A stretch of 64,000 bases of DNA from Tumebacillus amylolyticus (GCF_016722965.1 NZ_JAEQNB010000001.1:893245-957244), one strand, 5' to 3'; positions 16,583 to 25,792 are shown, counted from the first letter of the stretch. Translations and numbers: made by a program. The notes: generated from the letters alone by a model not told the origin.

Positions 16583-17866
16583 ATGAGACTGGTATTTGCT
16601 TTCGGTTCGGCTCCGCTCGGCCAGAAGCTGCAAACGTTCCTGCCGTACCCTGCGATCGAATGGAGTGACAACCTCCAATCGGAGGCGGAGTTGCAAGCGG
16701 AGTTGTCTGCGGGCCGTTGTGAGTTGTTGATCCTCGACCCGACCCTGCGCTGGTCGCAGGAAGCCAATGAACTTGCACACCGCTACGGCGTTGACGTCTT
16801 GCTGTTCTACGGAGACCTGCGCGACACCGCAAATCAAATCGTGCGGCGCATCGCTCCGCTTTTATCCGCCCAAGACGAACTCCTGGAACCGATCCGCCCG
16901 AACCTCCCCGACGAGGACGAGCATCGAGGCCCGGTCCGAATTATTGAAAAAGAAAAAATCGTCGAAGTCGAAAAAATCATCGAAAAGGAACGCATCGTCG
17001 AACGCCAGATCAAAGTCGCCGTTCCCGTGCATTCCTACGTTTCGATGCAAAGTAAAGTTTGCATGTTCCTCAACCTCACGCCGCGTGCCGGGGCGACGTT
17101 TGTCACGACGACGCTTGCCACCGCCATCGCCAACCGCAGCCTGCACTGTACGCTGGTTGAGCATCCGGGCAACCGCCCGACGCTCTACGACCACTTGAAC
17201 GTCGCCGATCTCAAACCCGACTACAAACCGCCGTTCCACGTCCTCGAGTACGGCTCCTTGAAAAAAGAAGCCGAGCTGCTCTACGAAGGCATCGCGATGT
17301 ACCTCAACCACCCGCAACTGCCCAACGGTGACGTTTCCGCCGAAGAGATCATGAAGCTGGTGTACGAACTGCGGCACTCGCCGTTCATTTTTTACGATGC
17401 TTCGTTTACGCCGGACGGTTTTGATGCCGACATTTTTGACGAGTTTGACCATGTGTTCCTCGTCGTGGACCCCGACCCGGTGCTTCTCCAACGCCTGATG
17501 CCGCCGTCAGACGGGGCACCGCCGACGGAGGAGTTCCTGCTGATTCGAGACCTGCTCCACGCCGAAGAACGCGGCGACTTGCACGTCCACGTCGTCGTCA
17601 ACAAGTTCAACGCCGGCGTCGATCAGAAACTGCTCTTGCAATGCCTCCCGAAAAAACCGCTCGCCCACATCCCCGCGCAATCCATGAAGCACCTCTACCG
17701 TGCCGCGTGGGAAGCTCGGTTGATCGACGTGGACGACGAGTTGGACGGCGCGCTGAAACCGATCCTCGAACTGCTGGTGCCGGACAACTTCCTGCGCACG
17801 ACGTTGGAAGAGGAGAGGGCGGCGGCGAGCGGCAAGGGGTTATTCGGTCGCTTGTTCAAGAAGTGA
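16583..17866 (+). CDS. CpaE/MinD-like protein with receiver-like N-terminus and charged linker
   Basis: A 427-residue protein in three parts. Residues 1-100 look like a degenerate receiver-type domain. About 120-148 is a strikingly repetitive Glu/Lys/Ile linker (EKIVEVEKIIEKERIVE). From about 160 to the end is a MinD/ParA-like domain, with CMFLNLTPRAGATFVTTTLA in the Walker A position but no signature lysine. CpaE of Caulobacter also has a receiver-like plus MinD-like layout. This is the third MinD-like gene of the locus and is immediately followed by the EccC-type gene. A TATACT at 16550-16555 may be a -10. Confidence 0.6.
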   Translation: MRLVFAFGSAPLGQKLQTFLPYPAIEWSDNLQSEAELQAELSAGRCELLILDPTLRWSQEANELAHRYGVDVLLFYGDLRDTANQIVRRIAPLLSAQDELLEPIRPNLPDEDEHRGPVRIIEKEKIVEVEKIIEKERIVERQIKVAVPVHSYVSMQSKVCMFLNLTPRAGATFVTTTLATAIANRSLHCTLVEHPGNRPTLYDHLNVADLKPDYKPPFHVLEYGSLKKEAELLYEGIAMYLNHPQLPNGDVSAEEIMKLVYELRHSPFIFYDASFTPDGFDADIFDEFDHVFLVVDPDPVLLQRLMPPSDGAPPTEEFLLIRDLLHAEERGDLHVHVVVNKFNAGVDQKLLLQCLPKKPLAHIPAQSMKHLYRAAWEARLIDVDDELDGALKPILELLVPDNFLRTTLEEERAAASGKGLFGRLFKK

Positions 17867-17880
17867 GATAGGAGGACACC

Positions 17881-20800
17881 ATGAACGGAATTCAGTATTA
17901 CAGACCCGCCCGCACGTATCCCGAGACGCTGCCCAAAGACGAGGTGAAAATCGTCTCGCCCCCGCCGCTGCAACCGCCGAGCAAAGGGGGCTTGGTCGTC
18001 TCGATCATCACCGCCGGCCTCACAATGACATCGGCGTACATCATGTCCACGGTCTACCAAAGCCCGAAAATGGCGTTCGCCGCAAGCGTCATGGCGGCGA
18101 TCTCCATCATCACCGCGATTGTGCAAGTCGTCATGCAGAAAAAAAACCGCATGTCTCAACAGCGCTCCGTCAAGAAAAAGTACGTCAACTACCTCGACGA
18201 ACAGCACGACAAACTTCAAAAGCTCTCTCTGCGTCAGAAAAAATACTACGACACGCTCTTTCCCGAGCCGTCGCAGTTGCTCGGCTTCGTTCAACAACGG
18301 GAACGCATCTGGGAGCGCAACCGCAGTGACGAGGACTTTTTGACGATCTCGATGGGACGCGGCTCGGTGCCGCTGACGAGCAAAGCGAAGTTGGAGATGG
18401 ACGACAACCCGTTTACCGAGTATGACAAGAACTTGGTCTACCGCGCCAAGACGCTCGTTACCAAGTTCGAGTTGATCGAAAACGCACCGATTGAACTCCC
18501 GCTCAAAGACCTCGGGTCGCTGGCGATTCGTGGCAAACGCCACATGATCCAAGAGATGGCGCGCGCCCTGCTCACACAAGTGGCGGTGTTCCATGCACCG
18601 GAAGACGTGCAGATGCTGGTCTACTTCACCAAGGAAGTGGAACAGCAGTGGCAATGGTTCAAATGGCTCCCGCACGGCCGCCGCGCACGCTCCACGAAAA
18701 AAATGCCGGGCGGCATCCCGCTCTGCTTCATGGCGAGCAACGCGATGGAGTTCCACCAGATGTTTAATGAAGAAATTCTCCCGCGCATCGTACAGGTGAA
18801 AAAATCCCGCGAAGAGCGCAAAAACCAGCCGACCGGCCCGTCGGGTCCGCATCAGATTCTCGTCTTGGACGGCATCGACATCAACACGCTGATCTCGCAG
18901 TCGACCGAGTTGGCAGAGCTGTTCAACTTGGCGACCGAGGCGGGCATCACCGTGCTCTCGCTGGTGGACGGGCGGTACTCGATTCCGCAGGCATTCTCTT
19001 CTCGCGTGCATGTCGGGGAAGAGGGCGAGTTCACATTTGAAGAGATGGCGTTTGGCGGTCGCCGGGCAGAGGGCAAGCAAGCAGAGCGCTTGTCGCTTGT
19101 CATCAGCGACTCGATTGCCCGTGGTTTGGCACCGTTTGTCCAAAGTGAGAAGGCGTCGCAGATTTCGCTGGCAGACACCGTCAAGATGACCGACCTGCTC
19201 AACATCCGTTCGGCGGCACACGTCGATCCAGCGACGACTTGGCAATCCAAACCGCGTGAGTTGGTCATGCGTGCACCGATTGGCTTGCGTGTCGACGGGC
19301 AGCCGGTCATCGTCGACTTGAAGGAAGCGGCCGACAACGGGATGGGGGTTCACGGTCTCGTCATCGGGGCGACCGGTTCCGGGAAGTCGGAGCTCTTGCG
19401 TTCCTTGGTCGTTGGTCTGGCGGTCAACAACGATGCGGAGATGTTGAACTTCATCTTCGTCGACTTCAAAGGCGGGGCGGCGTTTGCCGATCTCTCCAAC
19501 TTGCCGCACGCGGCGGGGATGATCACCAACCTCGAAGGCGACGGTTCGATGATCGACCGTTTCTACCAATCGTTGCTCGGCGAGATGGACCGCCGTCAGC
19601 GGATGCTTCGCGAAGCGGGCAACCTCGACAACGTGAAGCAGTACCAGAACAAACGCCAAGCTAATCCGTTCATGGAGCCGCTGCCGTATCTCGTCGTCGT
19701 CATCGACGAATTCGGCGAATTGCTCGCCGCTCAGCCGGAGTTCACCGACCTGTTCGTCAAGATCGGGCGAATTGGCCGGAGTATCGGGATTCACCTCCTG
19801 TTTGCCACACAGCGTTTGGAGGAGGGCCGTCTGAAAGGCTTGGAGACGCATCTGCGCTATCGAATTTGCCTGCGGACGTTCTCCGAAGCGGAGTCTCGTG
19901 CCGTCATCGGGACACCGGACGCTTTTTACCTTCCTTCCTATCCGGGGGTGGGCTATCTCAAAGTCGACACCCACATCTACGACCTGTTCAAAACGGCGTC
20001 TGTCTCGGGGCCGTACACGCCGATCTCCGACCAACCTCAAGCGTCTCTCCACATCGGGGAGTTCAACGCATCGGGCCGTATCGTGGAGTTCCTCCTGCCG
20101 GGGATGAACGAAGTCGCGGCGACGAAGTCCGGCAAGCGAGCCGACTCCCGAACGGAGATGGAAGTCATCATCGAAGGTTTGGTCGACCACGCCAAGACGC
20201 TCGGGCAGGAAGTCCACCAAGTCTGGGTGGAGCCGTTGGATCGCAACTTGACGCTCGACGGCGTTTTGAAGCCGCAGCAGTTTCTCCAGACGTTGTTCAA
20301 CACGGGGAACTACCCGTTCTTCAACGGCACGGAGTGGCCGACGCGTCCGGTGCGTACTTTATTGAAGGTTCCGGTCGGGGTGCTCGATTTGCCGTTGCAG
20401 CAGTCGCAAGAGCCGTTGATTCTCGACTTCCTCGGCAACGAGGGGCACTTGGCGATCGTCGGTGCGCCGCAGAGCGGGAAATCGACGTTTTTGAAGACGA
20501 TCCTGACAGCTTTCATGGCAACGCATAAGCCGTCGGATGCACAGTTTTACGTGATCGACCTCGGCGGCGGTCTGCTTCGTCCGTTGCAAGGAGCTCCGCA
20601 TGTCGGGACGGTGTACGGCAAGGGGGACAAGGAAAAATTCCCCATCATGATCCGCCAAGTACACGGCTTGATCGACGAACGGGAGCAATTGTTCCGCCAG
20701 CATGGGATCGACACGATGCAGACGTTCCGCGAGCGTCGGGCGAACGGGGAGTTCCAAGACCAGCCGGGGGACGTGTTCCTCGTGATCGACGACATCGCGC

Positions 20801-21909
20801 AGTTGCAAAGCGAGTTTTTCGAGCTCGTGGACATTGAAGTGACGGAGTTGGTGACGACCGGTCTGAACTACGGGATTCACGTCATCTTGGCGTCGAACCG
20901 CTGGGCGGACTTGCGGATGAAGATTCGCGACAACATCACGGGGCGTTTGGAATTGCGTCTGAACGAACCGAACGATTCGGAAGTCAACCGAGCGGCACAA
21001 AAAGTCATGCCGCGAGATATCGCAGGACGTGGTGTGGGGCGTGAGGGCTTCTACTTCCAAGTCGCTCTGCCTCGATTGGATGTTACAGGCGACCCGGCAC
21101 CGGATGCCTTTGTACAAGCGACGCAGGATGCTTGGAAAGGCCCGAAGGTGCAACCGATTCGCATCCTGCCGATGCAAATTCGTCAGGGGGACGTGGAGCC
21201 GGAGCAGTTGCAGGGCAAAGCGATTCCGTTTGGGATCGAGGAATCGCGTCTCGATGTGGTGTCGTGGGACCCGATGGGCAACGAGCCACACTTCATGGTG
21301 TATGGAGACGGCGAGACGGGCAAGACGGCGTTCCTCCGACAGTTCATGCGCGGGATGATGGCGCGGTACGGCCCGGAGCACGTGCAGTTCCTCGTGATCG
21401 ACTTCCGCCGGATGCTGTTCGAGTTTGTGAACGATCCGGAGGTCAAGCCGTATATCAAGAACTACGCATGGTCGGCGCAGATGCTGAATGAACCGGTGTT
21501 CGCACTGCGTGGAGAGCTCGACCCGCGAATTTCGCAAGCCGCGCTGTCTCCGAACCCGAAGGAAGGCTGGAGCGGGCCGCATTACTTCTTGATCCTCGAC
21601 GATTATGAAGTGGTGTCCGCCGCGATGGGCAATCCGATTACGCAGTTGGCGGATTACCTGTTACAAGCGCGAGATATCGGGTTCCATACGGTGCTTGCAC
21701 GTCGAGTCGGGGGGTCGTCGCGAAGCTTCGACCAATTCCCGCAACGTCTGAAAGAGATGAGTTCTCCGGGGATTGTGTTGGCGGGGGATGCCGGTGAGGG
21801 CTTTATTCTCGGTAGCCAACGTGCCGCAATGTTACCGCAGGGGCGCGGGTTCCTCGTGAGACGGAACCAGAAAGTCCGGCAAGTACAACTCTTTATGGAA
21901 GAGGAATGA
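17881..21909 (+). CDS. eccC: EccC-type type VII secretion FtsK/SpoIIIE ATPase
   Basis: A 1342-residue membrane ATPase. The start, IQYYRPARTYPETLP followed by a PPPLQPP stretch, resembles actinobacterial EccC. Two transmembrane helices follow at about 40-82. Three P-loop modules have Walker A GATGSGKSE (about 497), GAPQSGKST (860) and GDGETGKTA (1141), with Walker B LVVVIDEFGE, VFLVIDDIA and FLILDDYE. The two FHA domains that begin T7SSb EssC proteins are not present. It should energise and select WXG100 substrates at the membrane. It is the last gene of the plus-strand series and faces esxA and the esaB-like gene across a shared terminator. Confidence 0.85.
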   Translation: MNGIQYYRPARTYPETLPKDEVKIVSPPPLQPPSKGGLVVSIITAGLTMTSAYIMSTVYQSPKMAFAASVMAAISIITAIVQVVMQKKNRMSQQRSVKKKYVNYLDEQHDKLQKLSLRQKKYYDTLFPEPSQLLGFVQQRERIWERNRSDEDFLTISMGRGSVPLTSKAKLEMDDNPFTEYDKNLVYRAKTLVTKFELIENAPIELPLKDLGSLAIRGKRHMIQEMARALLTQVAVFHAPEDVQMLVYFTKEVEQQWQWFKWLPHGRRARSTKKMPGGIPLCFMASNAMEFHQMFNEEILPRIVQVKKSREERKNQPTGPSGPHQILVLDGIDINTLISQSTELAELFNLATEAGITVLSLVDGRYSIPQAFSSRVHVGEEGEFTFEEMAFGGRRAEGKQAERLSLVISDSIARGLAPFVQSEKASQISLADTVKMTDLLNIRSAAHVDPATTWQSKPRELVMRAPIGLRVDGQPVIVDLKEAADNGMGVHGLVIGATGSGKSELLRSLVVGLAVNNDAEMLNFIFVDFKGGAAFADLSNLPHAAGMITNLEGDGSMIDRFYQSLLGEMDRRQRMLREAGNLDNVKQYQNKRQANPFMEPLPYLVVVIDEFGELLAAQPEFTDLFVKIGRIGRSIGIHLLFATQRLEEGRLKGLETHLRYRICLRTFSEAESRAVIGTPDAFYLPSYPGVGYLKVDTHIYDLFKTASVSGPYTPISDQPQASLHIGEFNASGRIVEFLLPGMNEVAATKSGKRADSRTEMEVIIEGLVDHAKTLGQEVHQVWVEPLDRNLTLDGVLKPQQFLQTLFNTGNYPFFNGTEWPTRPVRTLLKVPVGVLDLPLQQSQEPLILDFLGNEGHLAIVGAPQSGKSTFLKTILTAFMATHKPSDAQFYVIDLGGGLLRPLQGAPHVGTVYGKGDKEKFPIMIRQVHGLIDEREQLFRQHGIDTMQTFRERRANGEFQDQPGDVFLVIDDIAQLQSEFFELVDIEVTELVTTGLNYGIHVILASNRWADLRMKIRDNITGRLELRLNEPNDSEVNRAAQKVMPRDIAGRGVGREGFYFQVALPRLDVTGDPAPDAFVQATQDAWKGPKVQPIRILPMQIRQGDVEPEQLQGKAIPFGIEESRLDVVSWDPMGNEPHFMVYGDGETGKTAFLRQFMRGMMARYGPEHVQFLVIDFRRMLFEFVNDPEVKPYIKNYAWSAQMLNEPVFALRGELDPRISQAALSPNPKEGWSGPHYFLILDDYEVVSAAMGNPITQLADYLLQARDIGFHTVLARRVGGSSRSFDQFPQRLKEMSSPGIVLAGDAGEGFILGSQRAAMLPQGRGFLVRRNQKVRQVQLFMEEE

Positions 21910-21949
21910 GAAAAGCTCTCCTCCGCAGGTGCGGGGGAGAGCTTTTTTA
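21910..21949. terminator. Bidirectional terminator between eccC and the esaB-like gene
   Basis: AAAAGCTCTCC ... GGGGAGAGCTTTTTT hairpin with A-rich and T-rich flanks, serving both convergent genes. Confidence 0.85.
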
Positions 21950-22339
21950 TTTCTTTCGGGTGAACAGAGAGGTGATGGAGGAGGTCGCTTTTTTCAAGAC
22001 GAGTAGTTTGTTCTCGTTGGGCAGGGACAACTCTCCCTCGATTTCAGGAAGCGGGTTGGAGTATTGAGAGCTAGGTTGGAGCAGGAGAATCGTTCCCTCA
22101 AGCACTCCGTAGTCGAACAGTTTGTTTGCAGGGTCGAGCTTCTGACCGCCCTTGATCCCGATGGTCCACTCAGACGGTGAACTCGGAGCACCGGGGATGG
22201 AAACGCGCGGGTGCTGAATCAGAAGCGGGAGCAAGGTCGAGATCGCAACATCACCGGAAAGCTCCACGTCAACCGAACCGTTCAGACCTTCTACGGTGAC
22301 GAGAAGCGGCGGTGCGGACTTATCAAGTGCAAGGCTCAT
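21947..22339 (-). CDS. EsaB/YukD-like ubiquitin-fold protein
   Basis: A 130-residue protein with a beta-rich first 85 residues (LLVTVEGLNGSVDVELSG, then DYGVLEGTILLLQP) matching the ubiquitin-like plan of YukD/EsaB, a small accessory factor of Firmicute type VII systems. The extra C-terminal 45 residues, ending in basic TSLFTRKK, are not typical. The ATG at 22339 has AAGGAGG upstream. It lies behind the WXG100 gene on the same strand, separated by a terminator, so it is probably made at a lower level than EsxA. Its presence supports a type VII role for the whole locus. Confidence 0.65.
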   Translation of the reverse strand: MSLALDKSAPPLLVTVEGLNGSVDVELSGDVAISTLLPLLIQHPRVSIPGAPSSPSEWTIGIKGGQKLDPANKLFDYGVLEGTILLLQPSSQYSNPLPEIEGELSLPNENKLLVLKKATSSITSLFTRKK

Positions 22340-22363
22340 CGTAGATCAAACCTCCTTGGAAAG

Positions 22364-22404
22364 AAAAAAAGAAGGCCATGCCAATGAGGCTGGCACTGGC
22401 CTTC
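22364..22404 (-). terminator. Terminator between esxA and the esaB-like gene
   Basis: On the minus strand, GAAGGCCAGTGCCA pairs with TGGCATGGCCTTC and is followed by a T-run. It would allow high esxA expression with partial read-through into the next gene. Confidence 0.8.
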
Positions 22405-22411
22405 TGTTCGA

Positions 22412-22711
22412 TTATCGGTTGAACATACCTTTGACAGCAGATTCGGTGTCAGAGTATGCTTGCGCCGCAGTTTGAGTAGCGTTGATGAAGGATTGGAGAG
22501 CATCCATCATTTCTTTGTGACCCTTGTTGAAGTGGTTGAACCAATCTTCGTAAGCTTTCTGTGCGTCACCGCCCCAAGCGCCGGAAATGCTTTGTACCGT
22601 GTTGTAGGCTTGGTTGTAGAAAGATTCGATGTTGTTGTAGCTATTTTGCAAAGACATCGAAGCGTTGTGGAGTTGTTCCGGAGTTACATTAAATTGATTG
22701 CCCATACTCAT
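22412..22711 (-). CDS. esxA: WXG100 family protein (EsxA-like T7SS substrate)
   Basis: A 99-residue helical-hairpin protein. The start is the ATG at 22711 (MSMGNQFNV), preceded by TAGGAGG; the longer frame to 22747 lacks a ribosome-binding site. The turn motif is WGG in GAWGGDAQKAYEDW near residue 45. The C-terminal helix carries YSDTE, fitting the YxxxD/E export signal. Size and motifs are textbook for WXG100. A strong promoter precedes it. It is probably the main secreted partner of the EccC-type ATPase encoded opposite. Confidence 0.93.
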   Translation of the reverse strand: MSMGNQFNVTPEQLHNASMSLQNSYNNIESFYNQAYNTVQSISGAWGGDAQKAYEDWFNHFNKGHKEMMDALQSFINATQTAAQAYSDTESAVKGMFNR

Positions 22712-22814
22712 AATTGTCTGCCTCCTACCCTCATTGAGTGACTTCAATCCGCATTGTCACAGAGGACAATTGTTTGTTGAAGTCATTTATTAGTTTTTCT
22801 AGTTTGTACTTACT

Positions 22815-22844
22815 ATCATATTTCTCTCACCTAGTTTCTGTCAA
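22815..22844 (-). promoter_or_regulatory. Sigma-A promoter of esxA
   Basis: On the minus strand, perfect TTGACA, an 18-bp spacer and TATGAT. The transcript would have a leader of about 95 bases. Confidence 0.75.
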
Positions 22845-22873
22845 TATTTTTCTATAGAACCATTGAATCCTAG

Positions 22874-24262
22874 TTAAAAATGAGCCTTCCTCCTTACCAC
22901 CCCGTAATAATACAAATAACACCCCGCCACAAACGGCACTCCGCAATACAGCGCAATCCGCTGATCTTTATCAAACGCCAAGCTCACCAGCACCGCCACA
23001 TTCAGCACCGTCGCAACCAACGGCAGCAGGGGATACCCCGGCGTCTTAAACTTCAAATCCTCAACCCGACCCCCATCCCGTACATACTTCCTCCTGAAAG
23101 CCAACTGCGACCACGTAATCGAAATCCACCCGACCTGCGCCCCTAACCCCGCCAGCGAGATCAGCCACAAATAAACAGTCTCCGCCGCATACGCACTCGA
23201 CAGCAGGGACAGAAACGCAACCCCCATCGTCAGCACCAGCGCATTCAACGGCACCGCCCGCGCATTCACTCGCCCAAGTCCCTTCGGCGCCATCCCTTCA
23301 CTGGAGAGCGCGAACATCATCCGCGTCGCCGCATACAATCCGGAGTTCGCCACCGAAAGCAACGCCGTCAGAATGACGAAGTTCATCACATCCGCCGCAA
23401 ACGGTATCCCAATCGAGTCAAACACCGCAACAAACGGACTCTCCACCACGCCCGCCTGCTCATACGGAATCAACCCCGCCAGCACAAAAATCGCCAGCAC
23501 GAAGAAAAACAACGTCCGCCACACCGTCGTCCGAATGCTCTTCGGAATCGTCTGCTCCGGATTCTCCGACTCACCCGCCGCGATCCCGATCAATTCCGTC
23601 CCTTGAAACGAGAAGTTCACAGTAATCATCGTTAAGATCAGACCTTTAATTCCGTTTGGTAACAGCCCGCTGTTCGTATAATTTTTCAGCATCGGCGCGG
23701 CTTGCCCGCTTTGGAACCCGAGCAGACCGAACATCGCGGCACCGCCCAAGATGATGAACAAGATGATCACCGCCACCTTCACGCTCGCAAACCAAAACTC
23801 CGTCTCGGCAAACGTCCTCGCCGACAGCGCGTTCATGAGAAACAGCACGACGCCGAAACCCAAGCACCAAACCCACGACGGCACATCGGCGAACCATCTC
23901 TGCATCAACTGCGCCGCCGACAACAATTCAAGCGCCACGGTCACCGCCCAGCCGAGCCAATACAACCAGCCGACCGCAAATCCCGTGCCGGGCCCGATAA
24001 ATTTCGTCGTGTACGTCTGAAACGATCCCGACACCGGCATCGCCACCGACAATTCTCCGAGACACAGCATCGTCAAGTACATGATCAACCCGCCGACGAG
24101 ATAGGACAGAATCGCCCCAAACGGCCCCGCCTGCGAAATCGTATACCCCGACCCGAGAAAAAACCCTGTCCCGATCACACCGCCAAGCGAGATCATAAAC
24201 AAATGACGGCTCTTCATCGTGCGCTGCAACTGATTCTGTTCCTGTTCCTGCCTGTTCGACAT
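22874..24262 (-). CDS. Amino acid permease (APC family, RocC/RocE-like)
   Basis: A 462-residue permease with about twelve transmembrane helices. The first helix carries the APC-family signature LGGVIGTGFFLGSGYTI near residue 28. Helix 3 onwards (LGELSVAMPVSGSF) and NFSFQGTELIGIAAGE also fit the amino acid transporter (AAT) subgroup that includes RocC and RocE. It lies 29 bp behind rocR and near rocD-rocA, so uptake of arginine, ornithine or a related amino acid is likely; specificity is inferred from context only. The ATG at 24262 is preceded by GGGAGG at a slightly long distance. Confidence 0.8.
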   Translation of the reverse strand: MSNRQEQEQNQLQRTMKSRHLFMISLGGVIGTGFFLGSGYTISQAGPFGAILSYLVGGLIMYLTMLCLGELSVAMPVSGSFQTYTTKFIGPGTGFAVGWLYWLGWAVTVALELLSAAQLMQRWFADVPSWVWCLGFGVVLFLMNALSARTFAETEFWFASVKVAVIILFIILGGAAMFGLLGFQSGQAAPMLKNYTNSGLLPNGIKGLILTMITVNFSFQGTELIGIAAGESENPEQTIPKSIRTTVWRTLFFFVLAIFVLAGLIPYEQAGVVESPFVAVFDSIGIPFAADVMNFVILTALLSVANSGLYAATRMMFALSSEGMAPKGLGRVNARAVPLNALVLTMGVAFLSLLSSAYAAETVYLWLISLAGLGAQVGWISITWSQLAFRRKYVRDGGRVEDLKFKTPGYPLLPLVATVLNVAVLVSLAFDKDQRIALYCGVPFVAGCYLYYYGVVRRKAHF

Positions 24263-24291
24263 CTCCCACAGAGCCTCCCTGAAAAAACGAT

Positions 24292-25695
24292 CTACTCCCG
24301 CAACCCCAACCTCCGCGCCCGGTACTGCAAACTCTGGCGGCTCAATCCCAATTCCTTGGCCGCCCGCGAGAGATTGCCGCCGTGGCGGGTGAGGGTCTGT
24401 TGGAGATAGTGTTTCTCAAACTCTTCCAGTTTATCGCGCAGGGCGCCGGGGGACTGCGACAACGCCGTCAGCGTCCCCTCCTCGGCACCGCCCACAGGAG
24501 TTGCCGAAACCACAGACTGCCGCCGCAGATGATGCAGGGGCAGATGCACCATCTCAATCTCGCGCTCGTCGTCAATCAAGTTCATCGCCCCCTCGATCAG
24601 ATGTTGCAACTCCCGCACATTCCCCGGCCAGTCATACTCGGCAAAAAACGCCCGCACCTCTTCGCTCGCTCCGTCGACCTCCATCTGAAACAACTGGTTG
24701 TATTTGCGCATGAAATGCTCCACCAACATCGGCACATCGCCCCGTCTTTCCCGAAGCGGCGGCACCATCAACGTGACAACCCCCAGCCGGTAGTACAGGT
24801 CTTTGCGCAGTCGCCCATGTGATATCGCTTCAATCGGGTCTTCGTTGATCGCCGCAATGATGCGCACGTTCACGGCACGGTCCTTCGTATCGCCGATGCG
24901 ACGGACCGTTTTTTCCTGCAACACGCGCAAGAGTTTCGCTTGCAGCGGCAAACTCAGCGAATTGATCTCATCCAAAAAAAGCGTACCGCCCTCCGCCTGC
25001 TCGAACAGCCCCGGCCGCTCAATCGCTCCGGTAAATGCGCCCTTGGTCGTCCCGAACAGCAAGCCCTCAATCAACGAATCGGGCAACGCCGCACAGTTCT
25101 GGGACAGAAACGGCCCGTCCGCCCGCAAACTCGCCTGATGAATGCTCTGGACAAATAACTCCTTGCCCGTCCCGGTCTCGCCTGCGACCAACACGGACGA
25201 CGACGTGCGAGCGGCCCGCTTGGCGTTCTCCACGACTTCGCGGATCGCCTCACTGTCGCCGATGATGCTCTCAAACGTAAAACGCGTGCCCCTTTTTTCC
25301 CGCTCCAAGAGATTCTCGCGGATCAGCCGTTCGATTTTGGTCACGTCGTTGGCAATCTCCATCGCCCCGACGACCCGGCCCTGCTCGAAGATCGGGTAGG
25401 TGTTATTTATTGTAGAGATCGGTTTGCCCTGTGTGTTGAAATACATCTGCCGCACGTTGCGAATCGCCCGCCCCTCGCGCAGACAGCGCAACAGGGTGGA
25501 CTCCTGCTCGGCGGGGAACTGGAAGACATCGAGCAACTTCTTGCCGAGCACTTGATGCGACGCCATCGATTCGAGCTCCGTCATCTTGCGGTTGTAGACC
25601 ACCGTCGTCCCGTCTGCGTCGATGACGTGAACGCCCTCGTTGATCTCGTCGAGAACTTGCTCATATATGGAAAGGAAACGATCCTGTAGTGCCAA
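24292..25695 (-). CDS. rocR: RocR-like sigma-54-dependent activator
   Basis: A 467-residue bacterial enhancer-binding protein. It has an N-terminal PAS-like sensor (about 1-130), an AAA+ module with Walker A GETGTGKE near 172, the sigma-54 contact loop GAFTGA near 221 and Walker B LFLDEIN, and a C-terminal Fis-type helix-turn-helix (NLSRAAKELGLSRQSLQYRA). The frame is open far upstream, but that part is antisense to rocD/rocA. The start is the TTG at 25695, which has GGGAGG nine bases before it. It diverges from rocD across a -24/-12 promoter, so it should activate rocDA in response to arginine catabolites. Confidence 0.85.
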   Translation of the reverse strand: MALQDRFLSIYEQVLDEINEGVHVIDADGTTVVYNRKMTELESMASHQVLGKKLLDVFQFPAEQESTLLRCLREGRAIRNVRQMYFNTQGKPISTINNTYPIFEQGRVVGAMEIANDVTKIERLIRENLLEREKRGTRFTFESIIGDSEAIREVVENAKRAARTSSSVLVAGETGTGKELFVQSIHQASLRADGPFLSQNCAALPDSLIEGLLFGTTKGAFTGAIERPGLFEQAEGGTLFLDEINSLSLPLQAKLLRVLQEKTVRRIGDTKDRAVNVRIIAAINEDPIEAISHGRLRKDLYYRLGVVTLMVPPLRERRGDVPMLVEHFMRKYNQLFQMEVDGASEEVRAFFAEYDWPGNVRELQHLIEGAMNLIDDEREIEMVHLPLHHLRRQSVVSATPVGGAEEGTLTALSQSPGALRDKLEEFEKHYLQQTLTRHGGNLSRAAKELGLSRQSLQYRARRLGLRE

Positions 25696-25712
25696 ATGAT
25701 TTTGCCTCCCTG

Positions 25713-25769
25713 TATGCAGAAAAATTTTGCCTCTGCCAACTATTTTTGCATACCCGCCCCCATTTTGCA
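25713..25769 (+). promoter_or_regulatory. Candidate RocR upstream activating sequences
   Basis: The rocR-rocD gap holds TATGCAGAAAAATTTTGC (25713-25730), an imperfect palindrome. A second TTTTTGCATA...TTTTGCA set follows at 25743-25769. Both resemble the TGCA-rich upstream sites used by RocR-type activators and lie 25 to 80 bp upstream of the -24 element. Confidence 0.5.
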
Positions 25770-25792
25770 CGGAAAAAAAGCGCGCACAGAAT

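Noticed and set aside
17695..20220. 841-codon minus-strand frame opposite eccC
   Set aside because: Shadow of the codon bias of eccC; composition rich in Arg, His and Asp with no domain.
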